Shown here in pieces: positions 25,551 through 32,554 of a DNA stretch of 64,000 bases. The stretch spans positions 1,364,001 to 1,428,000 of the forward strand of contig NC_013037.1 of NCBI RefSeq assembly GCF_000023125.1. The letters are read 5' to 3'. Positions within the stretch are counted from its first letter, which is position 1. Each line of letters begins with the position of its first letter. Under the pieces are notes generated by a model. The model saw nothing but the letters and a program-made list of their open reading frames with translations, did not search any database and was not told where the DNA came from. Source of the DNA: Dyadobacter fermentans DSM 18053 (GTDB lineage: Bacteria > Bacteroidota > Bacteroidia > Cytophagales > Spirosomataceae). A program made the position numbers and the translations under genes.

Positions 25551-26552
25551 ATGAAAAAAATCACCCTGGGCATTAGCCTGCTTCTCCTTTCACTCACTGC
25601 GGTAAATGCGCAAAACGACACGCTGCGGCCACTCGATATGAATTTGGAAGCCTACACCTACCCTTTTCCTGTCGACTATCTGGAATTCGAATCGCAAGGT
25701 GAGAAGCTACGCATGGCCTACATGGACGTGCGTCCTGCGCGCGCGAACGGGAAGGCGGTAATGCTGCTGCACGGGAAGAATTTCAATGGCGCATACTGGG
25801 AAGAAACGGCGAAAGCGCTCGCTGAAAAAGGGTTCCGCGTCGTCATCCCAGACCAGATCGGTTTCGGAAAATCCACGAAACCGCTGCACTTTCAATACTC
25901 CTTTCACGAACTGGCAGCGAATACGAAAAAGGTGCTAGACAAGCTCGGCATCACGAAAATCTCGGTATTAGGCCATTCTATGGGCGGAATGGTCGCTACG
26001 CGATTCGTGCTGATGTACCCTGAGATGGTCACGAAATTCATCCTGGAAAACCCGATCGGCCTGGAAGATTACAAGTTGAAAGTACCGTTTCAGCCGGTGG
26101 ATAAATGGTATATGAGCGAGCTCAAAAGCGACTTCAATTCCATTAAAAATTACCAGCTCAACAGCTACTACGACGGCAAATGGAAGGATTCTTACACGAA
26201 ATGGGCCAACCTGCTCGCCGGCTGGACGCTTGGAAAAGATTATCCCAGAGTTGCCTGGAACAGCGCATTGACCTACGATATGATCTACACACAGCCCGTT
26301 TGTTACGAATTCGGGCAGATCAAGGCGCCTACGCTGCTCATCATCGGCCAGCGCGACCGAAGCGCCGTCGGCAAAAACCTGGCGCCCGAGGATGTCCGAA
26401 AAACGCTCGGAAATTATCCGCAGCTCGGCAGGCAAACGAAAGCGAAGATCGCAAACAGCGAATTAGTGGAATTGGACAACATCGGGCATTTACCACATAT
26501 CGAGGATTTCAACAAGTTCATCACGCCGTTGCTGCGGTTTTTAGAGAAGTGA
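25551..26552 (+). CDS. Secreted alpha/beta hydrolase
   Basis: Signal peptide MKKITLGISLLLLSLTAVNAQ. The fold shows the oxyanion strand VMLLHGKNFNG, the DQIGFGKSTKP turn, the nucleophile S143 in LGHSMGGMVATRF, the acid in LLIIGQRDRSAVG and the histidine in LDNIGHLPHIE. All triad parts are therefore present. Length is 333 residues. The exported location suggests an esterase or peptidase acting outside the cytosol; the substrate is unknown. A strong terminator follows. Confidence 0.9.
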   Translation: MKKITLGISLLLLSLTAVNAQNDTLRPLDMNLEAYTYPFPVDYLEFESQGEKLRMAYMDVRPARANGKAVMLLHGKNFNGAYWEETAKALAEKGFRVVIPDQIGFGKSTKPLHFQYSFHELAANTKKVLDKLGITKISVLGHSMGGMVATRFVLMYPEMVTKFILENPIGLEDYKLKVPFQPVDKWYMSELKSDFNSIKNYQLNSYYDGKWKDSYTKWANLLAGWTLGKDYPRVAWNSALTYDMIYTQPVCYEFGQIKAPTLLIIGQRDRSAVGKNLAPEDVRKTLGNYPQLGRQTKAKIANSELVELDNIGHLPHIEDFNKFITPLLRFLEK

Positions 26553-26601
26553 TAACCGTACGTTTACTTTTGTGAATTTTATTAATGTAACAATATAAAC
26601 C

Positions 26602-26641
26602 AAACTGCCGCCCGACGCTAAGTTCGTGCGGCAGTTTTTTT
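26602..26641 (+). terminator. Rho-independent terminator
   Basis: AAACTGCCGC and GCGGCAGTTT form the stem, followed by a T-run. It ends the hydrolase gene and precedes the repeat cluster. Confidence 0.9.
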
Positions 26642-26649
26642 GACGCAAC

Positions 26650-26990
26650 AGGCGGCTCCTAAGGAGCTTCGTTGATCGGTGCCGATTTGGCTGCTACAAA
26701 CAGGTCACTCCTCCGGAGCTTTGCAACAGGCCAGGGTTGCTCCCGACCGCCCGGCCAACTTGATTTAGTTAGCAGTCGGTTTCTCCTGAGCTTCGCGCCG
26801 AGCTCATGTTGCCTGGGCCGTTGCTGGCCAGAATTGCCTCACACCGCTCGCGTCACTCACAGCCAAAACTGACCTTGGTTGCTTGGGCCGTCCCCAGCCA
26901 AAACCGCCCCAGCGGGGCTACCTGTTTATAGAACACAACGGTTCCCAACACATTCGTCGATTCCGTAGGAGTCTCCTACCTGCGCAAATG
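26650..26990. repeat. Second cluster of palindrome-plus-tail repeats
   Basis: About 350 bases without a gene. Palindromic heads include GCTCCTAAGGAGC (26655-26667), CTCCGGAG (26711-26718), GCCCCAGCGGGGC (26906-26918) and GTAGGAGTCTCCTAC (26965-26979). The GCCCC head is followed by TACCTGTTTATAG. The CTCCGGAG head is preceded by CTACAAACAGGT, the reverse complement of the same tail. Degenerate copies fill the rest. The tail differs from that of the 1562-1742 cluster, so this is a second sub-family. Confidence 0.6.
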
Positions 26991-27003
26991 CCGCAAAACA
27001 AAC

Positions 27004-27924
27004 CTACCCCAGGAACTGACTAACGTAGTTACGGCTCGTAAGGATCGCGCTTTTAACGTCGGTTATATTGCTTTCGTAAGCCTTGTCTTCGACCTCAATC
27101 ACGACTGGCCCGCGATAGCGCACGTCTGTTAATGCGGCGAAGAAACCGCGCCAGTTTACATCTCCGAGGCCGGGAAGTTTGGGCGAATGGTATTCCAAGG
27201 GGTTTGCCATAATGCCTACATTATTCAATTTATTCTTATAAACTTTCGCATCCTTCAAATGCACATGATGTAGCCTTGATTTATAATTGTAAATCGGTAG
27301 CAATTCATCCATCATTTGCCAGATCATATGCGACGGATCGTAGTTCAGTCCGAATAATGGATCTGGAATGATTTCGAACATCCTGTCCCACACCGCCGGG
27401 CTGATCGCCAGGTTTTTGCCTCCCGGCCATTCATCGTCGGTAAAGAACATCGGGCAGTTTTCGATGCCTATTTTCACATTATTCTCTTCGGCAACCTTCA
27501 TGATAGACGGCCACACATCGGCGAAGCGGGCCAGGTTATCCTTAATGCTTTTGGACGGGTCGCGGCCGATGAATGTTGTCACCACCGGGATGTCGAGCTT
27601 CGCGGCGCCACGGATTACCTGTTTGATGTGTTCGATATAATATTCGGAGCGGTTGGGGTCCGGGTCGAGCGGGTTGGGATAGTAGCCCAGGGCCGAGATG
27701 AATATACCCGCCTCTTTCAGCTGGTGCCTGATGGCGGAGACCTTCTGGTCGGTCAGATTATTGACGTCGATGTGGGTAACGCCCGCATACCGGCGGCTAT
27801 CGGCATTGTCGGCCGGCCAGCACATCATTTCTACACAAGAAAAGCCATTATTTCCAGCGAATTGAACGACATGTTCGAAGCCAAAATCGGCCAGGATCGC
27901 ACTATTAAAACCTAATTTGAGCAT
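27004..27924 (-). CDS. Sugar phosphate isomerase/epimerase-type TIM-barrel protein
   Basis: Xylose-isomerase-like TIM barrel (AP_endonuc_2 family), 306 residues. The metal ligands typical of the fold are visible: the glutamate in VKIGIENCP, the aspartate and histidine in GLNYDPSHM, the histidine in LHHVHLKDAKV, and the glutamate in PVVIEVEDKAYE. There is no signal peptide, so it acts in the cytosol. Members isomerise or epimerise keto sugars or inositol derivatives; the substrate is not clear. It has no neighbouring sugar genes. Confidence 0.88.
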   Translation of the reverse strand: MLKLGFNSAILADFGFEHVVQFAGNNGFSCVEMMCWPADNADSRRYAGVTHIDVNNLTDQKVSAIRHQLKEAGIFISALGYYPNPLDPDPNRSEYYIEHIKQVIRGAAKLDIPVVTTFIGRDPSKSIKDNLARFADVWPSIMKVAEENNVKIGIENCPMFFTDDEWPGGKNLAISPAVWDRMFEIIPDPLFGLNYDPSHMIWQMMDELLPIYNYKSRLHHVHLKDAKVYKNKLNNVGIMANPLEYHSPKLPGLGDVNWRGFFAALTDVRYRGPVVIEVEDKAYESNITDVKSAILTSRNYVSQFLG

Positions 27925-28104
27925 AAGGACCTAGTTTTTTGGCAAACATCCACAAAAAACGAGCGGCTGCCAAGAATTCATCCAAAATTTAGGCGGCTTC
28001 ATCAACACAGGGCGCCATTGGTAAACATCCTGCCCTATGAAATCCTGTGAATTTTAGTAATATTGATCCAACGAAAACAATGAAACTTAACGCTTTAATC
28101 ACTT

Positions 28105-28785
28105 ATGGCAGACTCCGAACCGGGTATTGGCAAAAAGATACTCAGCTTCTTTATAAAGGACGCCGACGAGGCGGCCCCCAAGCCGGCCGCGGTAAGCCCG
28201 GCTCCCCCACCGGCTAAACCAGCTCCGGCCCCCGCGACGGTTGCGAATGCGGCCGGGACGGGCCAGATCGATAAGAAATTCGTTGAGCATTTTGTCGACC
28301 TTCTTGCCAAAGCCAACCTGCCCGGCCCCGATTATTTCGAATACAAGCAGGCGCTGCAAAGCATGGAAGGGCTCGGATTAGGCGAAGAGAAACAATTCCA
28401 GGCCGCTTGGGCGAGCTTCAAGGCAATGGGCGGCGCGAAAGACACCGCCGTGCTGAAAACTTCCGCCGACCAATACCTCGGAATCCTCAGCAAAGACCGT
28501 GAGTCCTTTCTAAAAGACGTCGAAAAGGCGATCAAGGTGCGGGTGGGTGCGTTGCAGGACGAGCATAAGAAACTCGAAGAAGCCAATGCGGCCTACGCAC
28601 AGCAGATCCTCGACCTTCAAAAGAAAATAGATGACAACAAGAACCGGCTTGGACAGATTTCGGGCGAGGTTTCGGAGCAGACCGCAAGAATCAATACGAA
28701 TAAGGATAGTTTCGAGGTGACCTACCTCAGTTTTGTCGACCAGATCAATGGTGACCTGGCGAAAATCAATCAATATCTTCAATAA
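28105..28785 (+). CDS. Helical protein of unknown family, first gene of a three-gene unit
   Basis: A 226-residue cytosolic protein. Residues about 25-55 are an Ala/Pro-rich flexible linker (AAPKPAAVSPAPPPAKPAPA). Residues 56-145 form a compact helical domain with KKFVEHFVDLLAKANLPGPDYFEYKQAL. Residues about 155-210 are a coiled coil (VGALQDEHKKLEEANAAYAQ and onward). There is no signal peptide or membrane helix. I do not recognise the family. It is followed after 19 bases by a coiled-coil membrane protein and then by a membrane-anchored Ppx/GppA-like protein, so the three probably work together at the inner membrane. Confidence 0.75.
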   Translation: MADSEPGIGKKILSFFIKDADEAAPKPAAVSPAPPPAKPAPAPATVANAAGTGQIDKKFVEHFVDLLAKANLPGPDYFEYKQALQSMEGLGLGEEKQFQAAWASFKAMGGAKDTAVLKTSADQYLGILSKDRESFLKDVEKAIKVRVGALQDEHKKLEEANAAYAQQILDLQKKIDDNKNRLGQISGEVSEQTARINTNKDSFEVTYLSFVDQINGDLAKINQYLQ

Positions 28786-28804
28786 ACCTGACAACTAAAT
28801 CGAC

Positions 28805-29818
28805 ATGGCAACACCAGATTTCACCCAGATCGGCGGCCCGCAGGAGGACAACTCCAAACGGTCCTATTGGAGCCGACCGGAAGGCATTACTTCACTTCTT
28901 TTCATGGGAGGCGCAGCAGCTGTGGTCCTGTATTTCTGGAACAAAATCGCGGCTTTCCTGATAGAGGTAACACAAAACACCCTTTACCTCGGCTTTTTGA
29001 TGGCCATTCTGGCCGTGGTGATCTTCCTGCTGACGAGCAAGGACGTGCGCACTGCTGCATTTTTCCTTTTCAAATCCGTGATGCGCAGCATTACAGGACT
29101 GATTATCAAGCTCGACCCGATCGCGATTATGAAGATTTACATCGACGACCTGAAAGAAAAGCGAGAGAAAATGCAGGGGCAGATCAACACGCTGGCCGGG
29201 CAGCTCGTGAAGCTGAACAAGAATATCAACGAAAACAACGAGCGCATCAAGCAGAAGTTTGCCGAAGCGAACAAAGCCAGCACCATGCTCGACCGCCCCG
29301 GTATGAAGGAAACCGCCTCGCTCGCGACTATCGAAGGCGCTGGCTTGCAGGAAATGAACGAAAAGCTCCTTCCCTTGCAGCGCAACATGAAAACCGTGCT
29401 GGAATTTATGGAGAAGGTAAATAAAAGTGCCGATTACATTATTAAAGAGACCGAAATCAAGGTTAAATTGAAAGAAGCGGAATATAGAATTGTAAAGGAA
29501 AGCTCGAATGCGTTGCGGACTGCCATCAGCATTTTCAAGGGTAATCCGGATAAAAAGTTCTATTTCGACGAGTCGATGGAATACATCCAGGACGATATGA
29601 GCCAGAAACTCGGCGAGATGAAACGTGCGATGGACCTGTCGCTGGACTTTATCAATGCGGTGGACGTGCAGAACGGGCTGCTTTCGGATACAGGCCAGGC
29701 CATGCTCGAAGCTTACAACTCGGGCCAGTTCAAGCTAATTCAGCTTGACTCGCCCCAGCCTGCCACCCGTTCGATAGAGACGCCGAAAGATTCGAGCTAC
29801 AAGGGTTTACTGGATTGA
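28805..29818 (+). CDS. Membrane-anchored coiled-coil protein, second gene of the three-gene unit
   Basis: A 337-residue protein. Two hydrophobic helices lie at about residues 29-50 (TSLLFMGGAAAVVLYFWNKI) and 57-77 (YLGFLMAILAVVIFLLTSK). After them come about 230 mostly helical residues: a coiled coil from about 115 to 165 (DDLKEKREKMQGQINTLAGQ), and later amphipathic helices. The tail is flexible. The long soluble helical part resembles PspA/TelA-like scaffolds only in general style; I see no family signature. The gene is spaced 19 bases from the one before and 49 from the one after. Confidence 0.75.
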   Translation: MATPDFTQIGGPQEDNSKRSYWSRPEGITSLLFMGGAAAVVLYFWNKIAAFLIEVTQNTLYLGFLMAILAVVIFLLTSKDVRTAAFFLFKSVMRSITGLIIKLDPIAIMKIYIDDLKEKREKMQGQINTLAGQLVKLNKNINENNERIKQKFAEANKASTMLDRPGMKETASLATIEGAGLQEMNEKLLPLQRNMKTVLEFMEKVNKSADYIIKETEIKVKLKEAEYRIVKESSNALRTAISIFKGNPDKKFYFDESMEYIQDDMSQKLGEMKRAMDLSLDFINAVDVQNGLLSDTGQAMLEAYNSGQFKLIQLDSPQPATRSIETPKDSSYKGLLD

Positions 29819-29867
29819 TATTCTTCATTTATTCACTTCATATTTTCCAATTTACAGATCATAACAC

Positions 29868-30884
29868 ATGAAAAGACTAACAGTTGCCGGCCGGTTGATC
29901 ATCACCGCGCTCATTTTGGGAGCCATTTTCGTTGGGTACAAATACCTCGGCGGCCAGAACGCGCTCAACCAGATGGCCGAAGACCGGGCGCAAAGCCCTC
30001 AAACGGAAGCTACAACCACTGAATCGGAAACTTCGGACCCGGGTGCGACATCCACCAGCGAGGCCACAACGGCCGGTGCCAGCACGTTCACCTACACGCC
30101 GCCGGCGCCTGTGGACGGCAAACTGAAAGGCGTGGTTGAACTTGGCGCGAGTGGTTTCAACTCATTTGTAATCACAGTTGATAAGGAAAAGCGCTGGAAA
30201 CTCGAAAAATCGGAGTTCGGCAACAGCCTCGTAACCGAAAATATGGCCACTGACGAAGACGTGCGCATTGGCCTGAAAAAATACATCGGCACCATGCTTG
30301 ACTACGGCGTGGGCAGCAAAGACATTCACTTTGTGGTAAGCTCGGGCGCGGCTAAGGCGGATGTGACGACCAAAATTACCCGCGTTCTGAAATCGCTCGG
30401 CTATGTGGTAAACCAGGTAACACCGGAGCAGGAAGGCCAGCTGGCATTGAAATCCGTGCTGCCAGCCGACTATGCCGACAAGTCGTTCGTGGTGGACATT
30501 GGCTCCGGCAACACCAAAATCTCCTGGATCGACGGCGGCAAAGTTTCCGCATTGGAATCATACGGCGCCAAGTACTTCCAGGACGGCACCGACGATTCGA
30601 AAGTATACCAGGAAGTGAGCGCAAAGGCCAAACAAGTACCGGCCAATCTGCGCAACACCTGCTTCATCATCGGCGGTGTGCCGTTTGAAATGGCCAAAGA
30701 AGTACGCAAAGGCAAAGAACGCTACACAACACTGAGCGCTCCCCTCGCGTATTCCAAACTGACCAACGCCAAATCCAAAGCCGGTGTGAACATCTACAAA
30801 GCCATCACCGACGCCACAGGCTGCCAGCAATTCGTATTCGACTGGGATGCCAATTTTACGATCGGCTTTTTGCTTGGGCTTTAA
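29868..30884 (+). CDS. Membrane-anchored Ppx/GppA-like (actin-fold) protein, third gene of the unit
   Basis: A 338-residue protein with an N-terminal membrane helix (LIITALILGAIFVGYKYLGG), a Thr/Ser/Ala-rich linker to about residue 80, and a soluble domain like the exopolyphosphatase/guanosine pentaphosphatase branch of the actin fold. VVELGASGFNSFVITV matches the first phosphate loop, TPEQEGQLAL carries the glutamate corresponding to the Ppx catalytic residue, and FVVDIGSGNTKISWIDGG is the second phosphate loop. Ppx enzymes are normally cytosolic, so the anchor and linker are odd. Phosphatase activity is an inference; it could be a sensor. Confidence 0.7.
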   Translation: MKRLTVAGRLIITALILGAIFVGYKYLGGQNALNQMAEDRAQSPQTEATTTESETSDPGATSTSEATTAGASTFTYTPPAPVDGKLKGVVELGASGFNSFVITVDKEKRWKLEKSEFGNSLVTENMATDEDVRIGLKKYIGTMLDYGVGSKDIHFVVSSGAAKADVTTKITRVLKSLGYVVNQVTPEQEGQLALKSVLPADYADKSFVVDIGSGNTKISWIDGGKVSALESYGAKYFQDGTDDSKVYQEVSAKAKQVPANLRNTCFIIGGVPFEMAKEVRKGKERYTTLSAPLAYSKLTNAKSKAGVNIYKAITDATGCQQFVFDWDANFTIGFLLGL

Positions 30885-30885
30885 A

Positions 30886-31016
30886 TGGTGGAGGAAGGAG
30901 GAAGGGGAGGAAGGAGGAAAGGGAGAACGGGATTTTGCTTTCGCCCTCTGCTTCGTCCCTCCTCCCTCCTCCCTCCTCCCTCCTCCCTTTCGTCCTTCCT
31001 CCCTTTCCTCCACGCC
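30886..31016. repeat. Purine/pyrimidine inverted simple repeat after the three-gene unit
   Basis: A G/A-rich array built of GGAGGAA words (30888-30928) faces a C/T-rich array built of CCTCCCT words (30958-31014). They can fold back on each other imperfectly. The array starts right after the stop codon, like the one at 9533, and may act as a terminator. It is also a strong purine-pyrimidine asymmetric tract. Confidence 0.7.
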
Positions 31017-31094
31017 CATCAGGGAAATGTGGTTCTTCGACAGAATTCATTAGTGGCATTCACTCACGTTCCGGTTTCGATCATTTTAATCGGT

Positions 31095-31125
31095 TTTGTA
31101 CTCACTTTGCTAGCCATTAGGTTTG
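31095..31125 (+). promoter_or_regulatory. Promoter TTTG-N19-TAGGTTTG next to the putative nuclease start
   Basis: TTTG (31095-31098), 19 bases, then TAGGTTTG (31118-31125) fits the Bacteroidota -33/-7 consensus exactly. The ATG of the next gene starts at 31127, so transcription would begin at or inside that start codon. Either the message is leaderless or the match is chance. Confidence 0.45.
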
Positions 31126-31126
31126 C

Positions 31127-31789
31127 ATGGAGCAGATTGTTCTGAATCACGGCACGTATATTCAAATCTCCGTCTCCGACGAGCAGAAGTTTTTTGCCCG
31201 TCAACTGGTCGACCATTCGATCACTCACCACCACATTTCGAACATTTGGGATAAAAATGCGGACCGGCTCGCGCAAACGCGCATGATGCGCTTCACGGGA
31301 ACGCTGGGCGAGGTTGTCTTTGCCGACTGCTACCACCTCCCCCGTCCAACCCGCTCTTTCGGCGCCACCGACGGCCAGGACTGGGGCCAGGATTTCCTGA
31401 TCCGCTCGGAAACCGAAGATTTCTCGGTCGACATTAAAGCCATGAACCGCCGGTCGGGCATACTCGCCGGCGACTACGTGCTGAACATCCCTTCCTCGCA
31501 GCTTCACAAAGCAGGTTCCAAAACCTCGCATTACTTCTGCATTTCCTTCCATCAGTCGCCCACGGAGGGCACCATTGCTTCACTGCTCGGATTTATAGAC
31601 AAACATGCACTGGAAAATGGTGAAATCGGAACACTGTTCACTGCCGGCACGAAGCGCACGCGGGCTGATGGCAGCACCTTTTCTTTTAATGAATCGACCT
31701 ACGAAGTGCTATTTTCCAACATCGCTCCAACGGTGATAACTAATTCGCTCCGCAGGATAAAGGGATTCCGTTTGTGTGAATTGAAATGA
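31127..31789 (+). CDS. Probable PD-(D/E)XK nuclease, candidate restriction endonuclease
   Basis: No close family recognised. The middle of the 220-residue protein carries the PD-(D/E)XK pattern: a helix with E62 (TGTLGEVVFADCY), D89 in DWGQDFLIR, then D102-I-K104 in FSVDIKAMNRR, with 12 residues between the two aspartates. This is the metal and catalytic core of many type II restriction enzymes. Forty bases later begins an antitoxin-toxin-adenine methyltransferase series on the same strand, so it is the likely restriction half of that system. Alternative: a stand-alone DNA repair or defence nuclease. Confidence 0.65.
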   Translation: MEQIVLNHGTYIQISVSDEQKFFARQLVDHSITHHHISNIWDKNADRLAQTRMMRFTGTLGEVVFADCYHLPRPTRSFGATDGQDWGQDFLIRSETEDFSVDIKAMNRRSGILAGDYVLNIPSSQLHKAGSKTSHYFCISFHQSPTEGTIASLLGFIDKHALENGEIGTLFTAGTKRTRADGSTFSFNESTYEVLFSNIAPTVITNSLRRIKGFRLCELK

Positions 31790-31811
31790 CTAGCTTTTGT
31801 TCGTAATTTTG
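31781..31811 (+). promoter_or_regulatory. Promoter TTG-N20-TAATTTTG for the antitoxin-toxin-methyltransferase genes
   Basis: TTG at 31781-31783, 20 bases, and TAATTTTG at 31804-31811 fit the Bacteroidota consensus. The antitoxin ATG follows 18 bases later. It overlaps the last codons of the nuclease gene, so the downstream genes can be expressed separately from it. Confidence 0.55.
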
Positions 31812-31829
31812 ATTTAACATTCATCAACT

Positions 31830-32108
31830 ATGTGCGCTTTGAAAACGTCCGGAGAAGAAAAAAGCAAGCTAACGTTGAGTGTCAGGAAATCTACGCTCGA
31901 AAAGGCCCAAAAATACGCCATTGAACAGGGAACATCCCTTTCCGTTCTCGTTGAGACGTACCTGAGTGATATTCCAGACAAAACAGAGATAACCAAACCC
32001 CCTTTCAGCATTAATGAAATGTTCGGTTTCTTAAAAGACAGTCCGATGCGATCTATGACCGACCGTGAGATCAAAGACATGATGATTAAGGATCAGTATG
32101 GTTTATGA
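31830..32108 (+). CDS. Antitoxin, ribbon-helix-helix type (DUF6364-like)
   Basis: A 92-residue protein. KSKLTLSVRKSTLEKAQKYA and EQGTSLSVLVETYLSDI give the strand-helix-helix pattern of RHH antitoxins such as the DUF6364 group. The C-terminal half (INEMFGFLKDSPMRSMTDREIKDMM) is the toxin-binding tail. Its stop overlaps the toxin start by four bases (ATGA), the usual arrangement for PIN toxin pairs. Such antitoxins neutralise the toxin and repress their own promoter, here probably the one at 31781. Confidence 0.82.
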   Translation: MCALKTSGEEKSKLTLSVRKSTLEKAQKYAIEQGTSLSVLVETYLSDIPDKTEITKPPFSINEMFGFLKDSPMRSMTDREIKDMMIKDQYGL

Positions 32109-32554
32109 GGTTGTTTATCGATACCAATGTTGTGCTGGATCATGCTCTTTTTAGGACAACAGGGCAACCTTATGAAGCAAAATACATACTTTCGTGGGCT
32201 GACCAGCAACGTATTCCCATGTTTGTTTCTACGGGTAGTTTTTACACTTTTACCTATTTAATGGAGAAAAATGGCATCCGCCAGAAGGAATTGGCCGACC
32301 GGTTATTGTCATATCTACATGCGTTTCAAATAGCAGAGCACGACAAGACAAGTCTAGCAACTGCCCTTGCGGATAATTTTCGTGATATCGAAGATTCCTT
32401 TCAATATCAATGCGCTTTAAAAAGCGGCTGGGACTTTCTCATAACCAACAATTTAAGAGATTACCGGTTGCGCGATAACGATAAGCTGACTATACAGTCA
32501 CCATTGCATTTCCTAACCAATACGCTGCAAAAGCAAAAAGGCATCGATTTCTAA
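32105..32554 (+). CDS. PIN-domain toxin (VapC-like ribonuclease)
   Basis: A 149-residue PIN-fold nuclease. Acidic residues appear in the expected places: D6 in MRLFIDTNVVLD, D94-I-E-D97 in FRDIEDSFQYQCAL, and the FLITNNLRDY segment with D119. Family members cut RNA, often tRNA, when freed from the antitoxin. It overlaps its antitoxin by four bases. Its TAA is followed directly by the ATG of the DNA methyltransferase, so the toxin pair and the methyltransferase share a message. Confidence 0.85.
   Translation: MRLFIDTNVVLDHALFRTTGQPYEAKYILSWADQQRIPMFVSTGSFYTFTYLMEKNGIRQKELADRLLSYLHAFQIAEHDKTSLATALADNFRDIEDSFQYQCALKSGWDFLITNNLRDYRLRDNDKLTIQSPLHFLTNTLQKQKGIDF

Noticed and set aside
26672..26872. 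Open frame of 66 codons inside the second repeat cluster
   Set aside because: It is made of repeat units and has no coding character; the gap is better explained as repeats.
28805..29818. Coiled-coil membrane protein considered as a PspA/Vipp1 or TelA protein
   Set aside because: It has two N-terminal membrane helices and no PspA or TelA signature; similarity is limited to helical composition.
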